41,713 nt of DNA. Origin: Candidatus Gastranaerophilales bacterium. GTDB lineage: Bacteria; Cyanobacteriota; Vampirovibrionia; Gastranaerophilales; Gastranaerophilaceae. Location: assembly GCA_017467305.1 (NCBI GenBank), contig JAFTSM010000017.1:1-41713 (forward strand), read 5' to 3'. Below are positions 16,766 to 24,654 of this stretch, piece after piece. Positions within the stretch are counted from its first letter, which is position 1. Every line of letters starts with the position of its first letter. Below the pieces are notes generated by a model that had not been told where the DNA came from, ran no database searches, and worked only from the letters and a program-made list of their open reading frames with translations. The position numbers and the translations under genes were made by a program.

Positions 16766-17826
16766 AAACACCTATTGATTTAGCAAAAAAATATATATTT
16801 ATTCCAGCAAATAGAATAAATAAAAAAATTCAGTCTATTAATATTTTTAAGTTTTTTAATAAAGCAGCAGATGTTGTTTTTGAATATAGTAAAGAAACAG
16901 CTCTTATCATGTTGCTAGGAGATGCTATTTCTATTTTTTCAAGCCATACTGAACAAATAAAAGGGTTGAAGAAGAGTGATAGAGAGAATAAAGATTTACT
17001 AATTGACCAAGAAAGAATTGAACGTACGATAGACTTAGTACTAAACATCATACCACCTTTTGCATTAACTAGATTTCTAAAAAAACAATTAGAAAGTGGT
17101 CAGGTCACAACAAGAAGATGGGAGCATATACTACAAAAAATAGTTGGTCCAGGTGTTGGAGCACATATTGATGAACTAAAAAGTATAAACTACATAAGAC
17201 CAGTAAAAGAAACTATTATTGGTGGTACATCTAAAGTAATACAAAAAATTTCAGAAAATCCAAAACTAAAACCAGAAGTTCAAGAATTTATAGCAAATAC
17301 AGCAAAAAACTTAATTCAAAAAATTCCAGACCTAAAAAATATGTACATCACCAAAAGTAAGGAAGAAATTGCATCCTTCTACGATGACATGGGTGATAAT
17401 GTTTCTTCAACAATTAGAAATATGTTAAGAAATGGAAGTGCCTACGATGAAATACAAGGAATGGTTAATGGCTTGTGTATTGCTGGTGTTATAGGTTATT
17501 CTATATTAGCAAGCAATGTTGTAATGCCAATCTTAAAAAACAAAATATCAAAATATAAAACAGAGAAAGATTTAGCAAAAAAAGGTGAAACAAGAGAAAG
17601 CATAAAACGTAAAAAGAGATTTGCGTATACACAACTAGAACCCGTAAGTAAAAAAAGTCAAGTTTTTGATACTTTTGATACTCCATATCAATACAAAGAG
17701 AAAAATATATTTAGTGAAGAAAAAATAAAAACACCAGAAAAACAAATAAAAAGAACTTCAAATACATTTGAAACTTTTGAAAAATATAATCAACATGCGT
17801 CTCATCCTACTGGATTGAGAATTTAG
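16762..17826 (+). CDS. Unknown partner protein with hydrophobic segment and repeated tail
   Basis: This 354-residue protein is coupled to the preceding gene by an ATGA overlap with GGGGTG before it. It is mostly amphipathic helix, with hydrophobic stretches at about 48-62 (TALIMLLGDAISIF) and 236-258 (LCIAGVIGYSILASNVVMPIL). The last ~70 residues are charged and probably disordered, with two similar short blocks, VFDTFDTPYQ and TFETFEKYNQ, about 40 residues apart. No catalytic motif is recognised. The pair resembles a two-component membrane-associated or structural unit. No database family can be assigned by eye. Confidence 0.75.
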   Translation: MKTPIDLAKKYIFIPANRINKKIQSINIFKFFNKAADVVFEYSKETALIMLLGDAISIFSSHTEQIKGLKKSDRENKDLLIDQERIERTIDLVLNIIPPFALTRFLKKQLESGQVTTRRWEHILQKIVGPGVGAHIDELKSINYIRPVKETIIGGTSKVIQKISENPKLKPEVQEFIANTAKNLIQKIPDLKNMYITKSKEEIASFYDDMGDNVSSTIRNMLRNGSAYDEIQGMVNGLCIAGVIGYSILASNVVMPILKNKISKYKTEKDLAKKGETRESIKRKKRFAYTQLEPVSKKSQVFDTFDTPYQYKEKNIFSEEKIKTPEKQIKRTSNTFETFEKYNQHASHPTGLRI

Positions 17827-17844
17827 TTTTTGTTTTATTTAGTT

Positions 17845-17850
17845 TATAAT
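17845..17850 (+). promoter_or_regulatory. Probable -10 element of tRNA-Arg
   Basis: A perfect TATAAT lies 11 bases before the mature tRNA 5' end, which is the expected distance for a short 5' leader. No convincing -35 hexamer is found 16-18 bases upstream, so this is tentative. Confidence 0.35.
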
Positions 17851-17861
17851 TAGAGATATTT

Positions 17862-17935
17862 GTGTCCGTAGCTTAATTGGATAGAGCAAAGATCTCCGAA
17901 GTCTTTAGATGTGAGTTCAAATCTCATCGGGCACA
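17862..17935 (+). tRNA. tRNA-Arg (anticodon CCG)
   Basis: The cloverleaf folds fully. The acceptor is GTGTCCG with CGGGCAC (one G-U pair); the D-arm is GCTT/GAGC; the anticodon stem AAGAT/GTCTT encloses the loop CTCCGAA with anticodon CCG (reads CGG); the variable loop is TAGAT; the T-arm is GTGAG/CTCAT with TTCAAAT; the discriminator is A. The 3' CCA is not encoded (CAAATTT follows), so CCA must be added enzymatically. It is followed 70 bases later by the 115-aa gene. Confidence 0.96.
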
Positions 17936-18005
17936 AATTTTTCTAGCCTTAAATGAAAATTTATACTATAATCAACTTATAGATTTGGTACATAGAAGGT
18001 GTAAT

Positions 18006-18353
18006 ATGGCAAAAGAATTAGATACAGTTCCAATAGAGGTTATTATTTTAACAGCAGACCATGAAATCAAAGGTACTGTTCACGTTTCTAAATATACAAA
18101 AACAAATAGAGAATTAACCGATTTATTAAACGACAGAGATAAAAGATTTATTGCTGTTACGAATGCAGAAATTCTTGTTAGAAACTCATCTGTTCCACCA
18201 AGAAGATATAACTTTTTAGAAATTCATATCGACTGTATTATGATGGTACATCCTTCAAGCCAAGTTGTATTTAGAGAAACAGGTAAAGCACAAGAAGACA
18301 TTGCTCGTTTCAGAGAGTTAAGAAATAAGTTAAACCAAACAAAACCATTCTAG
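18006..18353 (+). CDS. Small conserved protein, DUF6812-like
   Basis: This 115-residue protein starts at an ATG with AGAAGG seven bases upstream. The longer reading frame running back into the tRNA is an artefact. It is a beta-rich soluble protein: VPIEVIILTADHEIKGTVHVS, then LTDLLNDRDKRFIAVTNAEILV, then a third strand region LEIHIDCIMMVHP, with a short charged helical tail. This resembles the small family in which a nucleus of strands carries a ligand-like 'RLTDLLN...F[IV]PVT[DN]AE' motif (DUF6812 or similar, from memory). The function is unknown. It sits one base ahead of the GT9 gene and is probably cotranscribed with it. Confidence 0.8.
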   Translation: MAKELDTVPIEVIILTADHEIKGTVHVSKYTKTNRELTDLLNDRDKRFIAVTNAEILVRNSSVPPRRYNFLEIHIDCIMMVHPSSQVVFRETGKAQEDIARFRELRNKLNQTKPF

Positions 18354-18354
18354 T

Positions 18355-19347
18355 ATGAATTCTTACAAAAATATTTTGCTAATTAATTTTGGTGGAATAG
18401 GAGATGAAATCCTATTTATGCCAGTTATTCAGAATTTAAGGAAGAACTATCCGACTGCAAAAATTACACTTTGTCTAGAAGGAAGAAGTAGTGCTTTTGT
18501 TAAGTTAACTAATTTAATAGACTCATATTTTTGTATAGATATAAAAACAAAAAATAAGTATTTAGAAATGCTAAAACTATACTTCAAAGCTTTAGTAGGA
18601 AAGTATGATTTAGTAATTTCTGCTGGTGGAAATTTACTTATTGCACCACTTTTATTCTTTACCGGTATAAAAACAAGAGTTGGTTATAACACGTCATCAC
18701 TATCAAAAAAGTTTTTAACTCACTCAGTTGAATTAAACAAAAATCAATCTGCATCAATGATGTATTTTGACTTGGTTAAACCTATTACAAATGGAAAGTT
18801 TGAACTTCCTTGTATAGAAGTCAAAGAGTTAGAAAAAAATCCAAATTCTGTATTAGTTCATCCAGGAGTAAGCAAAATAAGTATTCAAAAAGACATCATA
18901 AAATCATTTAATTCAAAAGAATGGGCTGATGTTATCAAATTGCTTTTTAAAGCGGGCAAAACGGTTTATTTAGCGGGTGGTCCAGACGATACTGAATGCA
19001 TTGAAGGGATAAGAGAAGAACTTAAAAATGAAGACTTAACAAACTTTGTTGATATGTTTGGAAAAACAAAAAATATCTTTGATTTAGTAAAACTCATAAA
19101 AAGTTCAGAAATACTTATTTGTTCAGATTCAGCCCCAATGCATATTGGAGTTGCAACTAATACAAAAACAATCGCCGTTTTTGGTCCGACTGATGATGAA
19201 ACTCTTTTACCAAAATCTAATAAATTTATTGCATTAAAAAACAATGTTAATTGCAGACCTTGTCTATGGGCTAAAAGACAAACAACATGCAAAAAATTAG
19301 ATTGTTTAAAAATCGATATATCGAAAATTATCCAATTAATTCAATAG
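18355..19347 (+). CDS. Glycosyltransferase family 9 (heptosyltransferase-like)
   Basis: This GT-B fold glycosyltransferase of the WaaC/WaaF family (330 residues) typically transfers heptose to the lipopolysaccharide core at the inner leaflet. Visible marks are the N-terminal ILLINFGGIGDEILFMPVIQNLR (nucleotide-sugar enzyme loop), VLVHPGVS at about 165, and the C-terminal CSDSAPMHIGVATNTKTIAVFGPT donor-binding block. The gene starts one base after the stop of the preceding ORF without its own Shine-Dalgarno. Its 3' end overlaps the convergent gene at 19328 by 20 bases. The actual sugar is unknown. Confidence 0.92.
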   Translation: MNSYKNILLINFGGIGDEILFMPVIQNLRKNYPTAKITLCLEGRSSAFVKLTNLIDSYFCIDIKTKNKYLEMLKLYFKALVGKYDLVISAGGNLLIAPLLFFTGIKTRVGYNTSSLSKKFLTHSVELNKNQSASMMYFDLVKPITNGKFELPCIEVKELEKNPNSVLVHPGVSKISIQKDIIKSFNSKEWADVIKLLFKAGKTVYLAGGPDDTECIEGIREELKNEDLTNFVDMFGKTKNIFDLVKLIKSSEILICSDSAPMHIGVATNTKTIAVFGPTDDETLLPKSNKFIALKNNVNCRPCLWAKRQTTCKKLDCLKIDISKIIQLIQ

Positions 19348-19933
19348 TTGAATGTGTATGAGTTTCATTCTTCTCAATAAGTTTAGGATATCTATATCTT
19401 GGTATATAGAACGGTTCAGTATCACAATGTGGCTTGGTAAAATAACAGTTATCTAAATAAAAAGAAGTTGAGGAAATTGAAGGATGCAATTCAACTCTTC
19501 TTGATTTTTCTTGCTTTGACTTTTTTACCATAAACGATAACATTGTCTCACCAATGTATTTACAAGTTGCCTTATGAGAATTTAAATATGTTTGAGACGG
19601 AACCGTTTCAAGATATAAAACCTCATCAATATTTTGTGGCTTTTTAACTATTTCTGAATATGCTAAACAATCACCATCTAAATTTTCTAAGGTAAAAATA
19701 GAATAATCTTCATCCTCATCAATAGTTTTTAAATCATCTTTTAAGTAACAAAGATAGCGAGCAGACTTCCATTCTTTTGCATTACTAACTTTTTCAAAAT
19801 AATCAATATCGTCTTTTTGGCTTAAACTATATATTTGACAGGGCAAAACAGTATTCTCTTTTTTTATAACAGAACAATTTGCTACTAATGTTTTTTTGAA
19901 ACTAACCGGATTGAGTAAATTTTGAATTTTCAT
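19328..19933 (-). CDS. Unknown protein with MKIQNL...VSFKK N-terminal tag
   Basis: This is a 201-residue protein. The head MKIQNLLNPVSFKKT has the same M-K-I-Q/S start and S-F-K element, only closer together, as the protein at 16037. The body has a possible GNAT-like acyltransferase flavour (DYSIFTLENLDGDCLAYSEIV, then YIGETMLSFMVKKSKQEKSRRVELHPSISSTSFYLDNCYF), but no clear acetyl-CoA loop is seen, so this is a weak idea. There is no Shine-Dalgarno; TAAAAT sits nine bases before the ATG, suggesting a very short leader. It overlaps the GT9 gene tail-to-tail. Confidence 0.75.
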   Translation of the reverse strand: MKIQNLLNPVSFKKTLVANCSVIKKENTVLPCQIYSLSQKDDIDYFEKVSNAKEWKSARYLCYLKDDLKTIDEDEDYSIFTLENLDGDCLAYSEIVKKPQNIDEVLYLETVPSQTYLNSHKATCKYIGETMLSFMVKKSKQEKSRRVELHPSISSTSFYLDNCYFTKPHCDTEPFYIPRYRYPKLIEKNETHTHSTIELIG

Positions 19934-19970
19934 AACATAAAAATTTTAACAGAAACAAATCGCAAAGAAA

Positions 19971-19999
19971 TTAACTCTTTTCTATGTTTCTATTATAAT
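19971..19999 (+). promoter_or_regulatory. Likely leuS promoter
   Basis: TTAACT (19971-19976) and a perfect TATAAT (19994-19999) are 17 bases apart. The expected start is near 20006, leaving a leader of about 25 bases with GGGAG before the GTG start. No room remains for a T-box. Confidence 0.5.
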
Positions 20000-20030
20000 T
20001 TTAATATAGAAAACAGTAGGGAGAGTTATT

Positions 20031-22517
20031 GTGATTAACGAAAGATATTTTCCACAAGAAATTGAGAAAAAATGGCAAAAACGCTGGGATGATACTCAGT
20101 TAAACAAAGTTTATAACGATACAGATAAAGAAAAATATTACATCTTATCTATGCTTCCATATCCATCTGGAAAACTTCATATGGGACATGTTAGAAACTA
20201 CACTATTTCAGATGTTATTGCTCGCTATAAACGAATGAACGGATTTAATGTTCTTCACCCAATGGGTTGGGATAGTTTCGGTCTTCCTGCTGAAAACGCA
20301 GCTATTCAACATGGTGCAAATCCTAAAAAATGGACTTTAGACAATATTGCATATATGAAAAAACAACTTAAGGAACTTGGTCTTATGGTTGACTGGGATA
20401 GAGAAGTTACAACTTGCTTACCAGAATACTATAAATGGACTCAATATTTCTTTATTCAAATGTTCAAAAAAGGTTTAGCATATAAAAAAGAAGCAGCTGT
20501 AAACTGGTGTAATGATTGCGCAACAGTACTTGCTAACGAACAAGTTATCGACGGCAAATGCTGGAGATGTGACAGCGAAGTAGAGAAAAAATACTTATCA
20601 CAATGGTTCTTAAAAATTACAGACTACGCACAAGAACTTCTTGATGATATTAAATTGTTAGAGGGCTGGCCAGATAGCGTAAAAACGATGCAAAAGAACT
20701 GGATAGACCGTTCTCAAGGTGCTATTTTAAGATTTAAAGTTAAAGAAAACCCAGAACTTGAAGTTCCAGTTTACACAACAAGACCTGATACAGCTTACGG
20801 TATTACATACCTGGTTGTAGCACCTGAATATAAAGATATTGAAAAATTAACAACTCCAGAAAACAAAGCTGCAGTTGAAGAATACAGACAAAATGCAAGA
20901 AAAATGTCTGAAATCGAAAGACTTTCAACAGAAAGACCAAAAACTGGTGTGCCTTTAGGAACACATTTAATCAATCCATTAAATGGCGAAGAGTTTCCAA
21001 TTTGGACAGCAGATTATGCACTAGCTGAATATGGTACTGGTGCAGTTATGGCAGTTCCTGCGCACGATGAAAGAGACTTTGCATTTGCTTCTAAATACAA
21101 TTTACCAATTAAAATTGTTATCCAAAACCCAGAAGCACCATTTACAGAGTTAAAAGAAGCTTATACAGAAAAAGGTGTGTTAGTAAATTCTGGTGATTGT
21201 GATGGTATTGATAATGAAAAAGCAAAACAAGCTATCATTGATAAAGCTGTTGCTGGCGGATTTGGTGAAGCAAAAGTTCAATATAGATTACGTGACTGGT
21301 TAATTTCACGTCAAAGATATTGGGGAACACCAATTCCAATTGTATACTGTCCAAAATGTGGAACAGTTCCAGTTGATGAAAAAGATTTACCAGTATTATT
21401 ACCAGAAGACGTTGATTTCAGCGTAAAAGGTATGTCACCAGTTAAAACATCTGAATCTTTCAAATATACAACTTGCCCAATCTGTGGTGGTCAAGCTGAA
21501 AGGGAAACAGATACAATGGATACATTTATGTGTTCTAACTGGTATTTCTACCGTTATACAGATGCTAGAAATAATGATGCACCATTTGATAAAGACGTTC
21601 TTCACTATTGGGCACCAATTGACCAATATGTTGGTGGTATTGAACATGCTATTCTTCACTTGTTATACTCAAGATTCTTTACAAAAGCATTAAGAGATTT
21701 AGGTGAATTAGATGTTACAGAACCATTCAAAAACTTATTAACTCAAGGTATGGTATTAAAAGATGGTTCTAAAATGTCAAAATCTAAGGGTAACACAGTA
21801 GATCCAGATGAAATCTTTAGAAACTACGGTGCAGATACAGCAAGATTATTCATCCTTTCTGACTCTCCACCAAACAGAGATTTTGATTGGTCAGATGCTG
21901 GTGTTGAAGGTTGCTATAAATTCTTAAACAGAGTTTGGAAAATCTATGCAGCGAACCAACAAAATATCGTTTTAGATTACAAACTTCCAGAAGTCTCAAC
22001 TCTAACTAAACAAAATAATGATTTAGTAAGAGAAGTTCATATGAGCGTTAAGAAAATTTCTCAAGATATTTCTAATGAATTCCAATTTAACACAGTAATA
22101 TCTAAATATAGAGAATTTTCAAATGCGATTTACGACTACATGAACAGCAAAAAAGATTTCACCGAAGAAGATAAAATGGTATTTAGTTTTGCAGTAGTAA
22201 CTTTCTTGAAGTTATTAGCACCAGTTCTTCCACATATGGCTGAAGAAATCTATGAAGGTTTAGGTGGTAAAGATTCTGTTCATAAACTTGAATGGCCAAC
22301 TTATGAAGACGCTTTAGCGAAAACAAGTAGCATTACTTTAGTTGTTCAAATCAATGGCAAAGTTAAAGATAAAATTGAAGTTGACTCAGAATCAACAAAA
22401 GAACAATTAGAACAATTCGCATTAAACAGTGATAAAATCAAAGAACTTACAGAAGGAAAACAAATTGTAAAAGTCATTGTAGTTCCTGGTAAGTTAGTAA
22501 ATATCGTTGTTAAATAA
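20031..22517 (+). CDS. leuS: Leucyl-tRNA synthetase
   Basis: This class I aminoacyl-tRNA synthetase charges tRNA-Leu in the cytoplasm. The 828 residues are the bacterial length. The HIGH-type motif is HMGH at 50-53 (PYPSGKLHMGHVRNYT), and the KMSKS loop is SKMSKSKGNT near residue 582. A CP1 editing domain lies between about 220 and 420 (TTRPDTAYGITYLVVAPEY), and the zinc-ribbon CxxC pairs (CNDC...CWRC and CPKC...CPIC) are present. The start is GTG with GGGAG eight bases upstream. A strong terminator follows at 22531-22562. Confidence 0.98.
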   Translation: MINERYFPQEIEKKWQKRWDDTQLNKVYNDTDKEKYYILSMLPYPSGKLHMGHVRNYTISDVIARYKRMNGFNVLHPMGWDSFGLPAENAAIQHGANPKKWTLDNIAYMKKQLKELGLMVDWDREVTTCLPEYYKWTQYFFIQMFKKGLAYKKEAAVNWCNDCATVLANEQVIDGKCWRCDSEVEKKYLSQWFLKITDYAQELLDDIKLLEGWPDSVKTMQKNWIDRSQGAILRFKVKENPELEVPVYTTRPDTAYGITYLVVAPEYKDIEKLTTPENKAAVEEYRQNARKMSEIERLSTERPKTGVPLGTHLINPLNGEEFPIWTADYALAEYGTGAVMAVPAHDERDFAFASKYNLPIKIVIQNPEAPFTELKEAYTEKGVLVNSGDCDGIDNEKAKQAIIDKAVAGGFGEAKVQYRLRDWLISRQRYWGTPIPIVYCPKCGTVPVDEKDLPVLLPEDVDFSVKGMSPVKTSESFKYTTCPICGGQAERETDTMDTFMCSNWYFYRYTDARNNDAPFDKDVLHYWAPIDQYVGGIEHAILHLLYSRFFTKALRDLGELDVTEPFKNLLTQGMVLKDGSKMSKSKGNTVDPDEIFRNYGADTARLFILSDSPPNRDFDWSDAGVEGCYKFLNRVWKIYAANQQNIVLDYKLPEVSTLTKQNNDLVREVHMSVKKISQDISNEFQFNTVISKYREFSNAIYDYMNSKKDFTEEDKMVFSFAVVTFLKLLAPVLPHMAEEIYEGLGGKDSVHKLEWPTYEDALAKTSSITLVVQINGKVKDKIEVDSESTKEQLEQFALNSDKIKELTEGKQIVKVIVVPGKLVNIVVK

Positions 22518-22530
22518 AAATAAGATAAAC

Positions 22531-22562
22531 AAAAAGACCGCCTTAAACAAGGCGGTCTTTTT
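22531..22562. terminator. Strong bidirectional terminator between leuS and the MIP channel gene
   Basis: A perfect 14-bp stem (22531-22544 and 22549-22562) with an AAAC loop contains a GC-rich core (GACCGCCTT) flanked by A5 and T5. It serves leuS on the plus strand and the aquaporin-like gene on the minus strand, which converge here. Confidence 0.92.
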
Positions 22563-22574
22563 AATAGATAAAAT

Positions 22575-23201
22575 CTATTCTTCTGTATAAACAAATTTAA
22601 AAGTTAGTGCTGCACAAACACCAGCTAATAAGTTTGCTAAAACAGTAAATGCAACTAATTTCCAAGTTAGCATATTTGCAATACCAACAGAAACAGCAAC
22701 AGCTGGGTTAAACGCACCTGCGCATAACGCTCCACCAACAGTTAAAGCACCAACTAATACTGTAAAACCAATTGCTAAACCATAATATGAATTACCAGCA
22801 GTATTTTTTGTTGTAGCTGTTTGAAGTACAACATAGCATAAAGCAAAAGTAAATAAAAATTCAACAATTAATAGTCCTTTTAGCGCAAATTCTGATGGTT
22901 CAAAAGTAACTGCATCAAATCCAACAGCAAGTTTTAGTACTAATACAGCTAAAGCACCACCTATCAATTGTGCAACCATATAAGGAAGTAATTGTTTCTT
23001 TTCTAAAGCACCACGCATACAAGCTGCTAAAGATACAGCTGGATTGTAATGACCACCAGAAATATGTCCACCAGCATAAACCATTACCATAAGTGCTGAA
23101 GCGATAGCAAACGCAGCCATTGCACTACCAACATGTGCAGTAGTAACTACAGTTAAAACAAGGAAAAATGTTCCTATAATTTCAACTAAGTATTTTTTCA
23201 T
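22575..23201 (-). CDS. MIP-family channel (aquaporin/glycerol facilitator-like)
   Basis: This is a 208-residue six-helix membrane channel for water or small neutral solutes. Two half-helix signatures are present: HYNPAVSLAA with Asn53-Pro-Ala and AFNPAVAVSVG with Asn165-Pro-Ala, with the usual two-fold pseudo-repeat. The residue right after the second NPA is Val, whereas classical AqpZ and GlpF have the pore-lining Arg there, so the selectivity filter is atypical. The start has GGAGGAG ahead of it. Its terminator is shared with leuS. The substrate is undecided. Confidence 0.93.
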   Translation of the reverse strand: MKKYLVEIIGTFFLVLTVVTTAHVGSAMAAFAIASALMVMVYAGGHISGGHYNPAVSLAACMRGALEKKQLLPYMVAQLIGGALAVLVLKLAVGFDAVTFEPSEFALKGLLIVEFLFTFALCYVVLQTATTKNTAGNSYYGLAIGFTVLVGALTVGGALCAGAFNPAVAVSVGIANMLTWKLVAFTVLANLLAGVCAALTFKFVYTEE

Positions 23202-23260
23202 AATGTCTCCTCCTTAAAATACCAAGTTTAGTTTAACATTTTTCAAATACATTTTTAATA

Positions 23261-23605
23261 CTACTTTTTGCCGATTTTGACCTTATCAATAAATGGAGAC
23301 AGTACAGATAAAATCAATGCACCAAATAAGGCATTCCAAAAGCCTTCGATTTCAAATCCAGGGGAAAATCTCGCAACAAGAATAAATAATAACGCATTTA
23401 TAACTAAGCTAAAAATACCTAAAGTAAGTACATTTAATGGTAAAGAAATCAAATTAATTAAGGGTCTAATAAAGATATTAACTAAACTTAGTATAACAAC
23501 AACAAATAATGCGCTTAAAAATCCAGTAATTGTTATACCAGGAAGAACCCAAGCTATAAACATAATTAAAAATGCAAAAAGAACCCACTTAATGAGTAAA
23601 GTCAT
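23261..23605 (-). CDS. Small membrane protein of the phage-holin-4 superfamily (PF04020)
   Basis: This 114-residue, four-helix membrane protein is similar to YvlD and other PF04020 members. It shows the typical sequence of WVLPGITITGF, then RPLINLISLPLNVLTLGIFSLVINALLF, then PGFEIEGFWNALFGALILS. The start at 23605 has a perfect AAGGAGG five bases upstream; a longer in-frame start is less likely. The family is widespread and of unknown function; despite the name it is not usually in prophages, and there are no phage genes here. Confidence 0.9.
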   Translation of the reverse strand: MTLLIKWVLFAFLIMFIAWVLPGITITGFLSALFVVVILSLVNIFIRPLINLISLPLNVLTLGIFSLVINALLFILVARFSPGFEIEGFWNALFGALILSVLSPFIDKVKIGKK

Positions 23606-23673
23606 AATAACCTCCTTTTTATATAAGATTAAAATACTTTTCATTAATTCAAAATAGCCAGATATAGAGAATT

Positions 23674-24654
23674 TTAGATGTTTATTTTTTTAGATAAAAT
23701 ATAACCTCTATCAATTAATTCAACATCTAAGTTTAACTCTTTTATTTTATCTAATGTATATTTCACAATATCTAAAATATTTTGAGGGATATTCTCTTTG
23801 TGCTGGTTATACCACATCATCTCAACATCAAAAGCAACATGATTAACACCACATTCAATAGATTTTGATAACCAAGCATCTATCTCATCTTTAGTATCAT
23901 TTACATTTGGAATTAGAATAAATTTAGTTTTTACTCTATCAGAATATGGTTGAACACTTGCATATTTTTGAACATTTGACCAAACTTTATCATAAAAATC
24001 ATATCTTTTTACTTTTACAAAAGTTTCACGAGTTCCCGAATCAACAGAAACGACAATATAAACTTTACCAAGTTTTATTCCTTTTTCAACAATTTCTGAA
24101 TATTTTGTTGCATTTGTAAGAACTCTGATACTTGATAAATCATTATCTATAAATAATTGCATTAATTCATCAAACTCTGGCGCCACACAAGGTTCACCAC
24201 CAGCTATTGTTATATGACCACCTTTTCTTAAATATCCTTTATCTGCCATATCCTTAACAGCAGGATAAACATTATATTGAACTTGGTGTGGTCTATCAGC
24301 ATCATTTAACCAACAATATACACAATGCTCGTTGCAAATAGTCCAGTTATTGAAATTTATAAAAGAAATATAATCATCATTATCCCATTCTTTTTCCTGT
24401 AAATATATGCAATTCTTACATTCTGGAATAATGTTTCCCTTTTTCATTTGATTACGGTATTTTCTTTTAATTGAGAAAAAATTTTTCCAATCAATTAATT
24501 CACCGTTGTAATTTTCTAAAATTTTTTTATAACCTTTATCTGTAGGTGGAATTCTACAACAGAAATTAATACTATCAGTAAAAAAATCTAGTCCGTGTTC
24601 AATTAAATCACAACTTATATATTTCTTTTTTCTATTAAATAAATTCTTTAACAT
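23674..24654 (-). CDS. Radical SAM protein with extra N-terminal cysteines
   Basis: This radical SAM enzyme (326 residues) has the cluster motif CNEHCVYC at Cys107/111/114 and the following HITIAGGEPCVAPEF block. It carries about 100 residues before the motif, with Cys15, 32/33, 79 and 82 (CKNC) that could bind a further cluster or zinc. The CKNC...CNEHCVYCW layout resembles twitch-type members. The start overlaps the end of recJ by 7 bases, so it is the last gene of the recJ operon. The substrate is unknown; a protein or peptide target is likely for this subgroup, but that is inference. Confidence 0.88.
   Translation of the reverse strand: MLKNLFNRKKKYISCDLIEHGLDFFTDSINFCCRIPPTDKGYKKILENYNGELIDWKNFFSIKRKYRNQMKKGNIIPECKNCIYLQEKEWDNDDYISFINFNNWTICNEHCVYCWLNDADRPHQVQYNVYPAVKDMADKGYLRKGGHITIAGGEPCVAPEFDELMQLFIDNDLSSIRVLTNATKYSEIVEKGIKLGKVYIVVSVDSGTRETFVKVKRYDFYDKVWSNVQKYASVQPYSDRVKTKFILIPNVNDTKDEIDAWLSKSIECGVNHVAFDVEMMWYNQHKENIPQNILDIVKYTLDKIKELNLDVELIDRGYILSKKINI

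Noticed and set aside
17877-18005. N-terminal extension of the 115-aa gene back through the tRNA
   Set aside because: The frame overlaps most of a complete tRNA-Arg; the ATG at 18006 has a proper Shine-Dalgarno and begins the conserved protein.
18966-19292. Antisense frame within the GT9 gene
   Set aside because: It is contained in a well-supported coding region on the other strand.
20006-20030. T-box riboswitch ahead of leuS
   Set aside because: The leader predicted from the promoter is only about 25 bases, far too short, and no T-box motif is seen.
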